From the NCBI RefSeq assembly GCF_938045345.1, contig NZ_CALIMS010000024.1, positions 1-52,258 on the forward strand: DNA of 52,258 nt, read 5' to 3'. This document shows, piece after piece, positions 17,755-26,582 of the stretch (position 1 is the stretch's first letter; each line of letters starts with the position of its first letter). The notes beneath the pieces were generated by a model. It was given only the letters and a program-made list of their open reading frames with translations. It did no database searches and was not told the DNA's origin. The stretch comes from an uncultured Campylobacter sp. GTDB taxonomy: Bacteria; Campylobacterota; Campylobacteria; Campylobacterales; Campylobacteraceae. Made by a program: the position numbers and the translations under genes.

Positions 17755-19173
17755 ATGAAACAAGTTTTAATCATCGCAAGCGGAAAGTTTGCGCGCCATT
17801 TTTTATCCAAAGTTTGTAAAATCAAAGATGTCATCAGATCATATCGCGTCATAGCTAAAAATACGGATGCTGTGCCCGCAGAGCTTGAAAACGAGTCAAA
17901 TTTTTCGGTCGAAATTTTTGATCCTACTAGCATTGAGCGGTTGCGCGTGGTGCTAGCAGAAGAGGAATTTGACCGCTGCATAGTGATAATGGAGGATGAA
18001 TTTGACACTAAAGTAACGCTTGAAAATTTAAAGACGCTCGCTCCGGATTTAGAGCTTTATGTGGCCGATTTTTGGGGACTTTTGCGCGAAAATAAAAATG
18101 AAGCTCACGTAAAAATCGTAAATACCCTCGCGCTAAATTCCTCGCGCTTCATCGGTTTTTTGCCTGATAGTCCCGTTTTTGCTGATAATATCGGGCTTGG
18201 ACGCGGAGAGATAATGGAGGTAAAAGTGCCCGTAGGAAGCTCGTTTGCGTATAAAAAAATCAGCACGCTTTCTAATGCCAAATATCAAATTCCGATGATC
18301 TACCGCCACAATAATTACATCGTAACGACGCCCGGCTCGCGAATATATCCGAATGATACGATCTTAGTCGTTGGTGAGCCTAGCGCGCTGCGAGCGGTAT
18401 TTGCTGAAGTAAAAAAGCAAAGCGGGCAATTTCCATCGCCGTTTGGGCTAAATATTTTCGCGCTAATCGATATGAAAAAAATGAGCGGCGACGAGATAGC
18501 TAGGACGGTTAGGGCGCTTGAGTTTTTGGATTTGCATATTAGAAATCATAAAATTTATCTGCGAATTTTAAATCCTCTGCTAAACGACGCTTTTGGCGAG
18601 CTTAAAGCTCTGTGTGAGCGGGATAAATTTGAAATTCTCATCGATTACTCGGGCGAGCTAAATTTAAAGCGCGACGTGAGCGAAAATAAAGCGGGTTTGG
18701 TAGTTTGCTCAAGCGGAGTTTTCGAGGCGAAAAAAGCAGCACTTAAAGCGCTTGAAATTCCGGTGTTAAGCCTTGGAGAGGGCGAGCTAAAAGATGTGCG
18801 TAAAAGCGTCGTGCTAAGTGCCGGCGAGCGGCTTCGCGAAGAATCAAGTATCGTCTTTGACATCAGCTCGCAGCTAGGGCTAGACGTGTATTTGTATCTT
18901 TTCGGCGAGAGCGAAAAGGGCGAGTTTGCGCAAAGCTACGTGAGCTTATCGAAGCTTTTTAAGCAGAGTTTATTCGTGATTTCTTGCGAGCGACAAAATC
19001 CGATTTTAGCGTTAGGCAGCGAGCGAGATCTGCTGCAGTTCGTGCCATTTAATGATAGAATTTTGGCGCGCAAGCTCACATCTATTTTCAATCAGGATTT
19101 GGATCAGATGTATTTTAAACTCGGCAAAAATCATCAAATTTTCGTTCCGAGCGATTACGGGTATGAAAAGTAA
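17755..19173 (+). CDS. TrkA-domain protein, COG3400-like
   Basis: Cytoplasmic protein of 472 residues with features of TrkA, the NAD-binding regulator of K+ uptake. The start KQVLIIASGKFARHFL fits a Rossmann nucleotide-binding turn, though GxGxxG is relaxed to SGKFAR. The D/E-rich strand FDRCIVIMEDEFDT follows. A TrkA_C (RCK-C) domain lies at about 140-215 (IMEVKVPVGSSFAYKKIS, YPNDTILVVGEPSAL). The rest (about 220-472) is a second Rossmann-like part of unknown role. It has its own promoter and stands just before aroB, as I recall for related Campylobacter. The ion or partner is unknown. Confidence 0.75.
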   Translation: MKQVLIIASGKFARHFLSKVCKIKDVIRSYRVIAKNTDAVPAELENESNFSVEIFDPTSIERLRVVLAEEEFDRCIVIMEDEFDTKVTLENLKTLAPDLELYVADFWGLLRENKNEAHVKIVNTLALNSSRFIGFLPDSPVFADNIGLGRGEIMEVKVPVGSSFAYKKISTLSNAKYQIPMIYRHNNYIVTTPGSRIYPNDTILVVGEPSALRAVFAEVKKQSGQFPSPFGLNIFALIDMKKMSGDEIARTVRALEFLDLHIRNHKIYLRILNPLLNDAFGELKALCERDKFEILIDYSGELNLKRDVSENKAGLVVCSSGVFEAKKAALKALEIPVLSLGEGELKDVRKSVVLSAGERLREESSIVFDISSQLGLDVYLYLFGESEKGEFAQSYVSLSKLFKQSLFVISCERQNPILALGSERDLLQFVPFNDRILARKLTSIFNQDLDQMYFKLGKNHQIFVPSDYGYEK

Positions 19174-19186
19174 TCGAAATTTATGT

Positions 19187-19192
19187 TACAAT
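19187..19192 (+). promoter_or_regulatory. Probable -10 box TACAAT upstream of aroB
   Basis: GTTACAATTA lies 24 bases before the aroB ATG, in the 43-base gap. AAAGG near 19206 is the ribosome site. It may start the aroB-mscS-mtaB-ftsH-like transcript. Confidence 0.45.
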
Positions 19193-19216
19193 TACCCAAA
19201 AATCAAAGGCTAGCGT

Positions 19217-20248
19217 ATGAAAATCGATCTTAATTTATGTAAAAAATACAGCGTTTTTATCGACGAATTGCATAGTTTAAAACTTAGCGGCAAGGTCGCT
19301 ATCGTGACAAATCCCAAAGTAGGCGGGCTGTGGCTTGATTTCTTACTGCAGCGGCTAGATTGCGAGCAAAAATTTATCATCACGATCCCAGACGGCGAAG
19401 AGTATAAAAATACCGCGAGCGTAGAGCAAATCTTAGAGCAGCTTTTTAGCTCCAAGCTTGATCGCAAAAGCACGCTCATCGCTCTTGGCGGTGGTGTCAT
19501 TAGCGATATAACGGGCTTTTGCGCGAGCATTTATGAGCGCGGCATCGATTTTATCAATATTCCGACGACCCTGCTAGCGCAAGTAGATGCGAGCGTCGGT
19601 GGTAAGACGGGCGTAAATAATCGCTTCGGCAAAAATTTAATCGGCTCGTTTTATCAGCCGCGCGCGGTTTATTGCGAGAGCAAATTTTTATCGACGCTTC
19701 CTGCGCGAGAGTTTGCCGCAGGCGTCGCAGAGGCGGTAAAGATGGCGGTATGCTTTGATGTCGAACTATTTAAATTTTTCGAGACGCACGATCTAAAAAG
19801 CGCCGATGAAATTTCGCACGTAATCGCTCGCTGTGTGGAGATTAAAGCGGGCGTCGTAGAGCGTGATGAGCGCGAAAGCGGCGTGCGCGCGGTGTTAAAC
19901 TACGGACACACCTTCGCTCACGCTATCGAAAAAATTACTGATTATAAAAAATTTTTGCACGGCGAGGCTGTGGCGATCGGCATGGTGATGGCAAATACGC
20001 TAGCGCGTCGCCTAGGTAAACTAAGCGGCGAACAGGAGGAACAGATCCGTAAAGTGCTTCAAAAATTCGCACTTCCAATAAAATTTCACGTAGAGGATGC
20101 AGCGGAATTTTACGAGCTGTTTTTCCTCGATAAAAAAAGCGAAAACGGCAAGATAAAATTTATCCTGCCCGACGGCATCGGTAAATTCTACACTTCCAAA
20201 GAGATCGCAAAAGATGAAGTAATCGCAACGCTGAAAGAGTTTGAATGA
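19217..20248 (+). CDS. aroB: 3-dehydroquinate synthase
   Basis: Second step of the shikimate pathway: cyclises DAHP to 3-dehydroquinate with NAD and a metal. The NAD/metal signature is complete: PDGEEYKN, ALGGGVISDITGFCAS, IPTTLLAQVDASVGGKTGVN. The metal-binding NYGHTFAHAIE and HGEAVAIGM segments are present. It has 343 residues, usual for the family. Its stop overlaps the ATG of mscS (ATGA), so the two are coupled. Confidence 0.96.
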   Translation: MKIDLNLCKKYSVFIDELHSLKLSGKVAIVTNPKVGGLWLDFLLQRLDCEQKFIITIPDGEEYKNTASVEQILEQLFSSKLDRKSTLIALGGGVISDITGFCASIYERGIDFINIPTTLLAQVDASVGGKTGVNNRFGKNLIGSFYQPRAVYCESKFLSTLPAREFAAGVAEAVKMAVCFDVELFKFFETHDLKSADEISHVIARCVEIKAGVVERDERESGVRAVLNYGHTFAHAIEKITDYKKFLHGEAVAIGMVMANTLARRLGKLSGEQEEQIRKVLQKFALPIKFHVEDAAEFYELFFLDKKSENGKIKFILPDGIGKFYTSKEIAKDEVIATLKEFE

Positions 20249-21954
20249 GAGCGCTTGCAGCTATTTTTTTGATTTTTAATCTTGTATTTTGCGAGGCAAA
20301 TTCTACGCTCTCCGCCGCGCATACGCGCTTAGAATCCAATGCTAGCTCCGCCGCTAGTGAGAAGAAAGATGAAAATTCCAAGCTATCCGCGTCGCTAAAA
20401 GATCAGATCCGTGTTATTGACGATGAGATTAAAAATAATATCTGGATCTCTCGCTTTTCAAATTTCATCGGCTATCAAAATTTACAAAAGCAATCCGGCC
20501 AGCTCGAAGCGGAGCTAAAAAAGAGCGCCGGCACCGATAAGATCGCGGAGATTCAGAAAAAACTTCGCGCCGTAAAAGAGCAGTTAATTCTGCTAAAAGA
20601 GTATGAAAAATCCCCGTTTTTAGATATCATAGCGATGCCTGAAACTCCCGAGCCTGCGCGCATTACAAATCCTTTTTCGATAATTTCCGGTTTTTCTACG
20701 ATTAGAAATTTGCAAGCTCAAAAGATGGAGCAGAAAAATGCTATCGAAAATATCAAAGCTTTAATCGATAAACTTGAAGCAAAAAGGGCGCTATATGAGC
20801 GTTTGATGCAGATCGATGCGGACGCAAGCGCTGTGGCGGAGCTTAAAAGCTTAGATTACGAGCTCGGAGAGTTCAGCTCCGCATATGAGATCGCACAGAC
20901 TACATACGACGTTTACGAAAAGAAGATCAACTCGCAAATCGCCGTGCAGACCGCCGATATAAAAGCTCAAATCAAGCGCGCGGGAAATATCGCCGTATGG
21001 ATACTCGTAGTCATCGCGCTGTCGTTTTTATGCAAGGTAGTGGCGAAAAAATATATCAAAAACGACGAGAATTTTTATATCGTAAATAAAGCTATCAACG
21101 TTTTAAATTTCACGCTGATTGCGCTGATACTGCTCTTTTCTTACATCGAGAATATGACGCATTTCGTGACGGTTCTTGGCTTTGCCTCGGCAGGTCTTGC
21201 GATTGCGATGAAAGATATGTTTATGAGCTCCTTAGGCTGGCTTACGATCGTGCTTGGCGGCAGCTTTCGCGTGGGCGATCGCATCAGGGTGCATAAAAAC
21301 GGCGAGACCTACGTAGGCGATATCATCGATATTTCGGTGCTTAGGATGACGATTTTTGAGGACGTTACTATGACTACATGGAGAGAAAATAAACGCGCAG
21401 GTAGGGTAATTTTCATACCGAATAATTATATTTTTACCGATCTTATCTCAAACTACACCCATAGCGGGCTTAAGACCGTCTGGGACGGCATCAGCATACT
21501 TTTAACCTTTGATAGCAACCATAAAAAGGCGATGTATCTTATAAAAAACATCGTGCGGAAGTATTCCAAAGGCTACACCGACATCGCCAAAAAGCAGATG
21601 GGCAAGCTGCGCTCGCAATACAGCATCAAAAATCCAAATGTCGAGCCTAGAATTTTTAGCTTTTTTGAGCCATACGGCATTGAAATTTCGGTTTGGTATA
21701 TGACGAACTCTTACGCGACGCTCGGGCTTCGTAGCAACATCTCGGCTGAAATTTTAGACGCCCTAAGAAGCGAGCCCGACATCAAGATCGCCTATCCTGC
21801 ATACACGCTTTTTAACGGCAAAAATTATGCGGCTGCGGGCGGAAATTTCATGGCGCAAGATCTCGGTTCCGAGCAGCAAGGCTCACAAAATTTAAACGCA
21901 GCGGCACAGGGCGCCGGCTTTGCCACAGGAAGCGGATCCGGGAGCGAAATTTGA
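20245..21954 (+). CDS. MscS family mechanosensitive channel with a long N-terminal domain
   Basis: Channel that opens under membrane tension and protects against osmotic downshock. A signal peptide (about 1-20) leads into a periplasmic coiled-coil region rich in Lys, Glu and Ala (about 30-235). Membrane helices follow from about 245 (NIAVWILVVIALSFL; a second near LIALILLFSYI). The pore helix region GFASAGLAIAMKDMFMSSLGW is next. The MscS beta domain (GGSFRVGDRIRV) and VIFIPNNYIFTDLISNYT come after it. It ends in an Ala/Gly/Ser-rich tail. The stop overlaps the TTG start of mtaB. Confidence 0.9.
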   Translation: MRALAAIFLIFNLVFCEANSTLSAAHTRLESNASSAASEKKDENSKLSASLKDQIRVIDDEIKNNIWISRFSNFIGYQNLQKQSGQLEAELKKSAGTDKIAEIQKKLRAVKEQLILLKEYEKSPFLDIIAMPETPEPARITNPFSIISGFSTIRNLQAQKMEQKNAIENIKALIDKLEAKRALYERLMQIDADASAVAELKSLDYELGEFSSAYEIAQTTYDVYEKKINSQIAVQTADIKAQIKRAGNIAVWILVVIALSFLCKVVAKKYIKNDENFYIVNKAINVLNFTLIALILLFSYIENMTHFVTVLGFASAGLAIAMKDMFMSSLGWLTIVLGGSFRVGDRIRVHKNGETYVGDIIDISVLRMTIFEDVTMTTWRENKRAGRVIFIPNNYIFTDLISNYTHSGLKTVWDGISILLTFDSNHKKAMYLIKNIVRKYSKGYTDIAKKQMGKLRSQYSIKNPNVEPRIFSFFEPYGIEISVWYMTNSYATLGLRSNISAEILDALRSEPDIKIAYPAYTLFNGKNYAAAGGNFMAQDLGSEQQGSQNLNAAAQGAGFATGSGSGSEI

Positions 21955-23183
21955 AAATTTATTTTAAAACGTTTGGATGCCGCACAAATATCTACGACAC
22001 GCAGCTTATCAAAAGCAACCTCAAATCGGGCGAGATCACGCACGACGAGCAGGGCGCGGACGTCGTCGTGATAAACTCCTGCACCGTTACGAACGGCGCC
22101 GACGCAGACGTGCGAAATTACGTAAATAAGATGAACCGCCTCGGTAAAAAGATATTGCTAACCGGCTGCGGCGCGGTTTCGCGCGGTGAGGAGCTGTATA
22201 AAAACGGCGCGGTCTTCGGGGTGTTTGGGATGTCGCAAAAGGAAAAAATCGACGAGTTTTTGGGCTCGGAGTCGAAATTTTACGATATCGGCGATCTAAG
22301 TAGTGTCGAAAAAAGCTTAGTAAGCGACTACGAGGATCACACCAAAGCCTTTATTAAAATTCAAGAGGGGTGCGATTTTAACTGTAGCTACTGCATAATC
22401 CCCTCGGTACGCGGCCGCTCGCGAAGCAGCTCTGAAGACGCGATCTTAAAAGAGGCGGAAAGCCTTGCCGCAAACTGCTTTAGCGAGATCGTGCTAACCG
22501 GCACCAACATCGGCAGCTACGGCAAAGCCGCAGGTACGAGCCTGGGCGCGCTGCTTCAAAAGCTGGGCGCGATCCGCGGAATTCGCCGCATTCGCCTAGG
22601 CAGCATCGAGCCCTCGCAGATCGATGAGAGCTTTCGCGAAATTTTATCCGAGCCGTGGCTGGAGCGGCATCTGCACATCGCGCTTCAGCACACTTCGCAA
22701 AAGATGCTTAGCATAATGCGCCGCCGAAATTCCGCGCTAAGGGATTTGGAGCTTTTTTGCGAGCTTGCAGAGCGCGGATTTGCGCTGGGGACGGACTTTA
22801 TCGTCGCGCATCCGGGCGAGAGCGAAGAGCTTTGGCTCGAAGCGGTGGAAAATTTCAAAAAATTTCCGCTCACGCATCTGCATGCCTTTATCTTTTCGCC
22901 GCGGCAAGGAACCGCTTCGGCGTCGCTAAAAGGCCGCATAGACGGCAAAACGGCAAAGGCGCGGCTAAAGATGCTGCAAAACATAACGGCGCTGAATAAT
23001 TATAAATTTCGTCTTTCGCACAAGGTGCCCTTAAATGTGCTGATCGAGCGGAAAAACGGAGAGTTTTATGAAGGATATGATCAATTTTATGATAAAATTT
23101 GGATCAAAAGCGATGAGGATTTGTCGAAAAAATGGATGGAGATAAGAGATTATGAGGTTAAATTTGATGGAAATTTTGCATAA
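21951..23183 (+). CDS. mtaB: tRNA t6A37 methylthiotransferase MtaB
   Basis: Radical SAM enzyme that turns t6A at position 37 of ANN-reading tRNAs into ms2t6A. The N-terminal UPF0004 domain has three cluster Cys: FGCRTN near residue 9, VINSCTV, and LTGCGAVSR. The radical SAM motif C141-x3-C145-x2-C148 (EGCDFNCSYC) follows, and GSIEPSQI and DFIVAHPGES are typical. The start is TTG within ATTTGA, overlapping the mscS stop, so it depends on coupling. About 410 residues, the MtaB rather than MiaB class. Its 3' end overlaps the FtsH-like gene by up to 32 bases. Confidence 0.92.
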   Translation: MKIYFKTFGCRTNIYDTQLIKSNLKSGEITHDEQGADVVVINSCTVTNGADADVRNYVNKMNRLGKKILLTGCGAVSRGEELYKNGAVFGVFGMSQKEKIDEFLGSESKFYDIGDLSSVEKSLVSDYEDHTKAFIKIQEGCDFNCSYCIIPSVRGRSRSSSEDAILKEAESLAANCFSEIVLTGTNIGSYGKAAGTSLGALLQKLGAIRGIRRIRLGSIEPSQIDESFREILSEPWLERHLHIALQHTSQKMLSIMRRRNSALRDLELFCELAERGFALGTDFIVAHPGESEELWLEAVENFKKFPLTHLHAFIFSPRQGTASASLKGRIDGKTAKARLKMLQNITALNNYKFRLSHKVPLNVLIERKNGEFYEGYDQFYDKIWIKSDEDLSKKWMEIRDYEVKFDGNFA

Positions 23184-24939
23184 AATCAAAAAAAGCAAGC
23201 TAAATATAATTCTGATTTTTTTAGTGCTGCTTATCGTTTTGCTCTCGATCGTTTATTTTAAAGACGATTCGCGATACATCACCGAGCGCGAATTTAGCGA
23301 GCTAGTCCGCGCGGATCAGATCAAACGCGCGCATATCGAGGACGGCAATTTAAATTTTACCTACGACGGCAAACGCTATAAAATTTTAGTCGATCTCGTA
23401 GATCTTAAGGAGCTATCAAATCACGCTCTAATCAGCAAAGAAAAGGATGATGGCACGAGCGGTATCAGCGCGATTTCGGTAATTTTTACGTTCGCATTTT
23501 TTCTCTTCGTATATTATTTTGAAACCGTTTTGGCGCGTCGCCGCAGGCTGGACGGCGTAGGCGCTGCGCGTCAAGGCGGCGGCGCAAACGCGGAGCTCGG
23601 CGATCTTTCGCCAAGCGTTAGTGACGTGAGATTTAGCGACGTCGCGGGCATCAGCGAGGTTAAGGACGAGCTCATAGAGATCGTGGATTTTTTAAAAAAT
23701 CCCGCAAAATACCGAAATTTCGGCATCAAGCTGCCGAAAGGAATTTTAATGATCGGCGAGCCGGGCGTCGGTAAAACGCTAATTGCAAAAGCCGTAGCCG
23801 GCGAGGCGGACGTGCCGTTTTTTTACCAAAGCGGCGCAAGTTTCGCCGAGGTCTTTGTGGGCGTCGGCGCTAGGCGGGTCCGCGAGCTGTTTGCGAAAGC
23901 CAAATCCTGCGCGCCCGCGATAATTTTTATCGACGAGATCGATGCAGTCGGCGGCAAGCGCGGCATCGGACGCAACGACGAGCGGGAAGCGACGCTAAAT
24001 CAGCTGCTGACCGAGATGGACGGATTTGAGGAAAACAGCGGCGTGATGGTAATCGGCGCGACTAACAAAATAAATTTGATCGACGATGCGTTATTGCGCT
24101 CGGGGCGCTTCGATAGGCGCGTTTTTATCGGGCTTCCGAACTACAAAGACCGCATCGAAATTTTAAAAATTTATTTAGAGGGCAAAAGATGCAGCGCAAA
24201 TATCAACAAAGTAAGCCGCCTTTGCGTGGGCTTTAGTGGCGCGGGAGTAGCGACGCTGGTAAATGAAGCCGCGATCAACGCTCTTAAGCGCGGCAGCGAT
24301 ACGATCGAGCTTAGCGATTTTGAAAACGTGCGAATGAGGGTCTTTTACGGCGTGCAAAAAAGTAGAATTCTAACCGAATACGAAAAGGAGATCCAGGCGT
24401 TCTATCAGGGCGCAAAGGCGCTTAGCGCGTATTGGTATTCGTTTGATTTCGAAAAGATCGAGCTTTTAAACGATAAATTTTTAAACGAGGATTTCGAGAT
24501 CGAATCCAAAACGCAAATTTTAAATCAAATCAAAGTGCTTTTAAGCGGTATGGCGGCGCTACAGATCCATAAAAACGACGCCTTTTCAAATTCCGCTAGC
24601 GACGTAAAGCAGGCTATCGCGCTGGCGCAAAAGATGGTTTTCGAGCTCGCGATGGGCGATAGCTTCACCCCTAGCGCGCAGAGCGTGAATAAAATTTTGC
24701 AAGATTGCTACGACGAGGTAAGCGAGATAATCCGCACGATGCAGGATAAGCTAAATCAAATTTCAAAGCAAATTTTCGTCTATGAGTTCATAACTTTCGA
24801 GGATGTTCAAAAAATCTGCGAATCTGATGGTGTGGAGCAAGAAGGCGTCTCCGCGCAAGAGCAAAATTTGCAAAAGCTGGAAAAAGATATGGAAAGCTCT
24901 GAAGAAAAGCCGCAAGACGGCACGCTAAATTTCGATTAA
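23152..24939 (+). CDS. FtsH-like membrane AAA ATPase with lost zinc-protease motif
   Basis: Has the layout of FtsH: two membrane segments (about 17-37 and 104-122) around a short periplasmic domain, then an AAA domain. Walker A is GEPGVGKT (202-209), the pore loop is FVGVG, Walker B is IIFIDEID, and DDALLRSGRFDRRV is the second region of homology. Where FtsH has AYHEAGHA, this protein reads A-F-Y-Q-G-A-K-A (416-423), so all three residues of HExxH are replaced. The later Asp region (SASDVKQAIALAQKMV) is kept. I infer an active ATPase without protease activity, perhaps an unfoldase or partner of the true FtsH. ATGs at 23152 and 23167 are both possible starts. Confidence 0.85.
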   Translation: MRLNLMEILHKIKKSKLNIILIFLVLLIVLLSIVYFKDDSRYITEREFSELVRADQIKRAHIEDGNLNFTYDGKRYKILVDLVDLKELSNHALISKEKDDGTSGISAISVIFTFAFFLFVYYFETVLARRRRLDGVGAARQGGGANAELGDLSPSVSDVRFSDVAGISEVKDELIEIVDFLKNPAKYRNFGIKLPKGILMIGEPGVGKTLIAKAVAGEADVPFFYQSGASFAEVFVGVGARRVRELFAKAKSCAPAIIFIDEIDAVGGKRGIGRNDEREATLNQLLTEMDGFEENSGVMVIGATNKINLIDDALLRSGRFDRRVFIGLPNYKDRIEILKIYLEGKRCSANINKVSRLCVGFSGAGVATLVNEAAINALKRGSDTIELSDFENVRMRVFYGVQKSRILTEYEKEIQAFYQGAKALSAYWYSFDFEKIELLNDKFLNEDFEIESKTQILNQIKVLLSGMAALQIHKNDAFSNSASDVKQAIALAQKMVFELAMGDSFTPSAQSVNKILQDCYDEVSEIIRTMQDKLNQISKQIFVYEFITFEDVQKICESDGVEQEGVSAQEQNLQKLEKDMESSEEKPQDGTLNFD

Positions 24940-24968
24940 ATTTTAAAATTCCAATAAAGGAGAGGAAA

Positions 24969-25496
24969 ATGGTAAAAATAGGTGTTTTAACAATAAGTGA
25001 TCGCGCTAGCGGTGGCGTTTACGAGGATTTAGGAGGCAAAGAGATAATTGCCGTGATGGATGATTGGCTAACTTGCGAGAAAGAGTATTTTTATGAAATT
25101 GTCCCCGATGAGCTGGAGCTGATCAAAGATAAGCTGATTTATCTTTGCGACGAAGCGGGTTGTGATTTAGTGCTAACTACGGGCGGTACGGGTCCTGCTC
25201 CGCGCGATGTAACGCCTGAAGCGACCGAAGCGGTAAGTGAGAAATTAATGCCAGGCTTTGGCGAACTAATGCGCGCAGAAAGCCAAAAGATCGTGCCTAC
25301 GGCAATTTTATCGCGTCAGATAGCAGCGATCCGCAAAAAATCTCTGATTATAAACTTACCGGGCAATCCAAAAGCGATTAAAGAGTGCCTTCTACCAGTG
25401 TTTCCTGCCGTGCCGTATTGTATTGATCTAATGGGAGGAAATTACATAACAGCGGATGAAAATAAGATAAAAATATTCCGTCCTAAACGCAAATAA
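24969..25496 (+). CDS. mog: Molybdopterin adenylyltransferase
   Basis: Activates molybdopterin with ATP before molybdate insertion, in molybdenum cofactor synthesis. The motif LTTGGTGPAPRDVTPEAT carries the conserved GGTG and the following Asp. SDRASGGVYEDLGG at the N-terminus and NLPGNPKAIKE near the end are typical of MogA. It has 175 residues and a strong AAAGGAGAGG site. It follows the FtsH-like gene after 29 bases and precedes the metal-ATPase cluster by 65 bases. No other cofactor gene is nearby. Confidence 0.92.
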   Translation: MVKIGVLTISDRASGGVYEDLGGKEIIAVMDDWLTCEKEYFYEIVPDELELIKDKLIYLCDEAGCDLVLTTGGTGPAPRDVTPEATEAVSEKLMPGFGELMRAESQKIVPTAILSRQIAAIRKKSLIINLPGNPKAIKECLLPVFPAVPYCIDLMGGNYITADENKIKIFRPKRK

Positions 25497-25518
25497 TTCG
25501 CAAAATTTAGCAGGAATT

Positions 25519-25539
25519 AAATGATTTATGATATTATTT
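25519..25539. promoter_or_regulatory. AT-rich imperfect dyad, possible Fur site or promoter of the cluster
   Basis: AAATGAT and ATTATTT form seven-base arms with one mismatch around a seven-base centre. The stretch is rich in GAT/ATT triplets like a Fur box and also offers a -10 (TATGATAT). It lies 22 bases before the first gene of the cluster. Fur control is a guess. Confidence 0.3.
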
Positions 25540-25561
25540 AGGTGCAAATTTAAGGAAAAAT

Positions 25562-25879
25562 ATGAAAATAAATCACAACGATATTTTGGAATTTCATAAA
25601 TATTTTAGCAAAATCAGCCACAGCAAAGGTCGTATTCGTATCCGCGTAAGTCCTAAAATTAGAGAGTTGCGAGATAGCGTGAGCGAAGAGAGCCTAAAGG
25701 CTAAAATAGCTGCAATTCGCGGGATAAAAGAGTATAAATTTAACTCTCTAATCGGCTCGCTGACGATTCATTATGATGAAAGCGTTTTTCCGATGCACCT
25801 TTGGGAGCAGTTTTTAAGCGGCATCAGTTCGCCGGAGCTAGTAGCGCTTGTAAATTCCAATATAGAGGCGATTTCTTGA
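25562..25879 (+). CDS. Small HMA-like domain protein of the metal-ATPase cluster
   Basis: 105 residues forming one domain that resembles a heavy-metal-associated fold without the CxxC pair. The same pattern occurs at the N-terminus of the ATPase in this cluster: an R.RI.V strand (GRIRIRV here, TRLRIKV there), then about 35 residues, then N..IGSL followed by a strand and Asp. So it looks like a free copy of that domain. It has no signal peptide or membrane helix. An AAGGA site precedes the ATG, and the stop overlaps the next gene. With no Cys, direct Cys-based metal binding is unlikely; it may dock to the ATPase or the membrane (inference). Confidence 0.7.
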   Translation: MKINHNDILEFHKYFSKISHSKGRIRIRVSPKIRELRDSVSEESLKAKIAAIRGIKEYKFNSLIGSLTIHYDESVFPMHLWEQFLSGISSPELVALVNSNIEAIS

Positions 25880-26487
25880 GCGAAGAAGCATTGCGTAGCA
25901 CCAAAAAATCGCGTAGAATTTCTGATAAATCTCGGAATTTAAATGAGGCGCAAATTGCAGATATTGCTCTTTTGCTCGAAAAAGAGGCACAAATTTTTCA
26001 GTTTTATTCGCTGGGCGCAGTTAAATTTCAAGATAAAAAGCTAGGAGAAATTCTATCTTTACGAGCTGGATTACTTGAGCGGATGCTAGATTTTGCAAAT
26101 TCTTGCGGGCTTGGCGCCACACCTCCTGAAAATAGCAGTGAGGCACTGGCTGCAAAAGGTCTAAATGAGTTTTTGGCTTCGGCACTTTTGATAGAAAAAA
26201 GCTCTATGATGTTTTATGACGATCTAATTAATTCGTTCAAGAACGCGCAATTTAAAGAGCTGCTGTATAAGGCGCAGGCGGTTTCGTATAATGAAATTTT
26301 GCCGATTTTAAAAGAATTAAATTCTAAATACGAGGCTGATTTAAATTCTTTGAATTTCACTGATTTATTAAACGAAATTTTTAAAAATCCACAGGAATTA
26401 GAGCGGATATTTCAAAAATACGATTTGCAAAATATCTTAAATAGCGCATTTTCTAATTTAATTAAAGGAATTTTGCAGAAAAATTAA
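25876..26487 (+). CDS. Helical protein, possibly ferritin-like
   Basis: I choose the TTG at 25876, which overlaps the preceding stop (TTGA). That gives 203 residues and avoids a 78-base overlap needed by an ATG at 25801. After a basic tail the protein is all helical, with a pattern of a ferritin/rubrerythrin-like bundle: LLLEKEAQIFQFYSLG, then LLERMLDFAN, then LIEKSSMMFYDDLI, then AVSYNEILPILKEL. The acidic and Tyr positions repeat in the way expected of iron-binding helices, but no full set of ligands can be assigned by eye. Its place in a metal-ATPase cluster fits iron handling. The fold is tentative. Confidence 0.55.
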   Translation: MSEEALRSTKKSRRISDKSRNLNEAQIADIALLLEKEAQIFQFYSLGAVKFQDKKLGEILSLRAGLLERMLDFANSCGLGATPPENSSEALAAKGLNEFLASALLIEKSSMMFYDDLINSFKNAQFKELLYKAQAVSYNEILPILKELNSKYEADLNSLNFTDLLNEIFKNPQELERIFQKYDLQNILNSAFSNLIKGILQKN

Positions 26488-26494
26488 ATTAGGA

Positions 26495-26523
26495 TTGCAA
26501 AAATCTAAAAAAGTCGCTATAAT
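26495..26523 (+). promoter_or_regulatory. Strong promoter inside the cluster
   Basis: TTGCAA (26495-26500), a 17-base spacer and a perfect TATAAT (26518-26523) lie in the 95-base gap before the gene at 26583. This is the best -35/-10 pair in the window. The gap also has TAAAGT and ACTTTA, a small dyad, just downstream. It suggests the five downstream genes can be expressed apart from the first two. Confidence 0.6.
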
Positions 26524-26582
26524 ATCAAAATCTATGTAAAGTTGATAAAATGACTTTATAATCTTAACACAAGGAGAATGAA

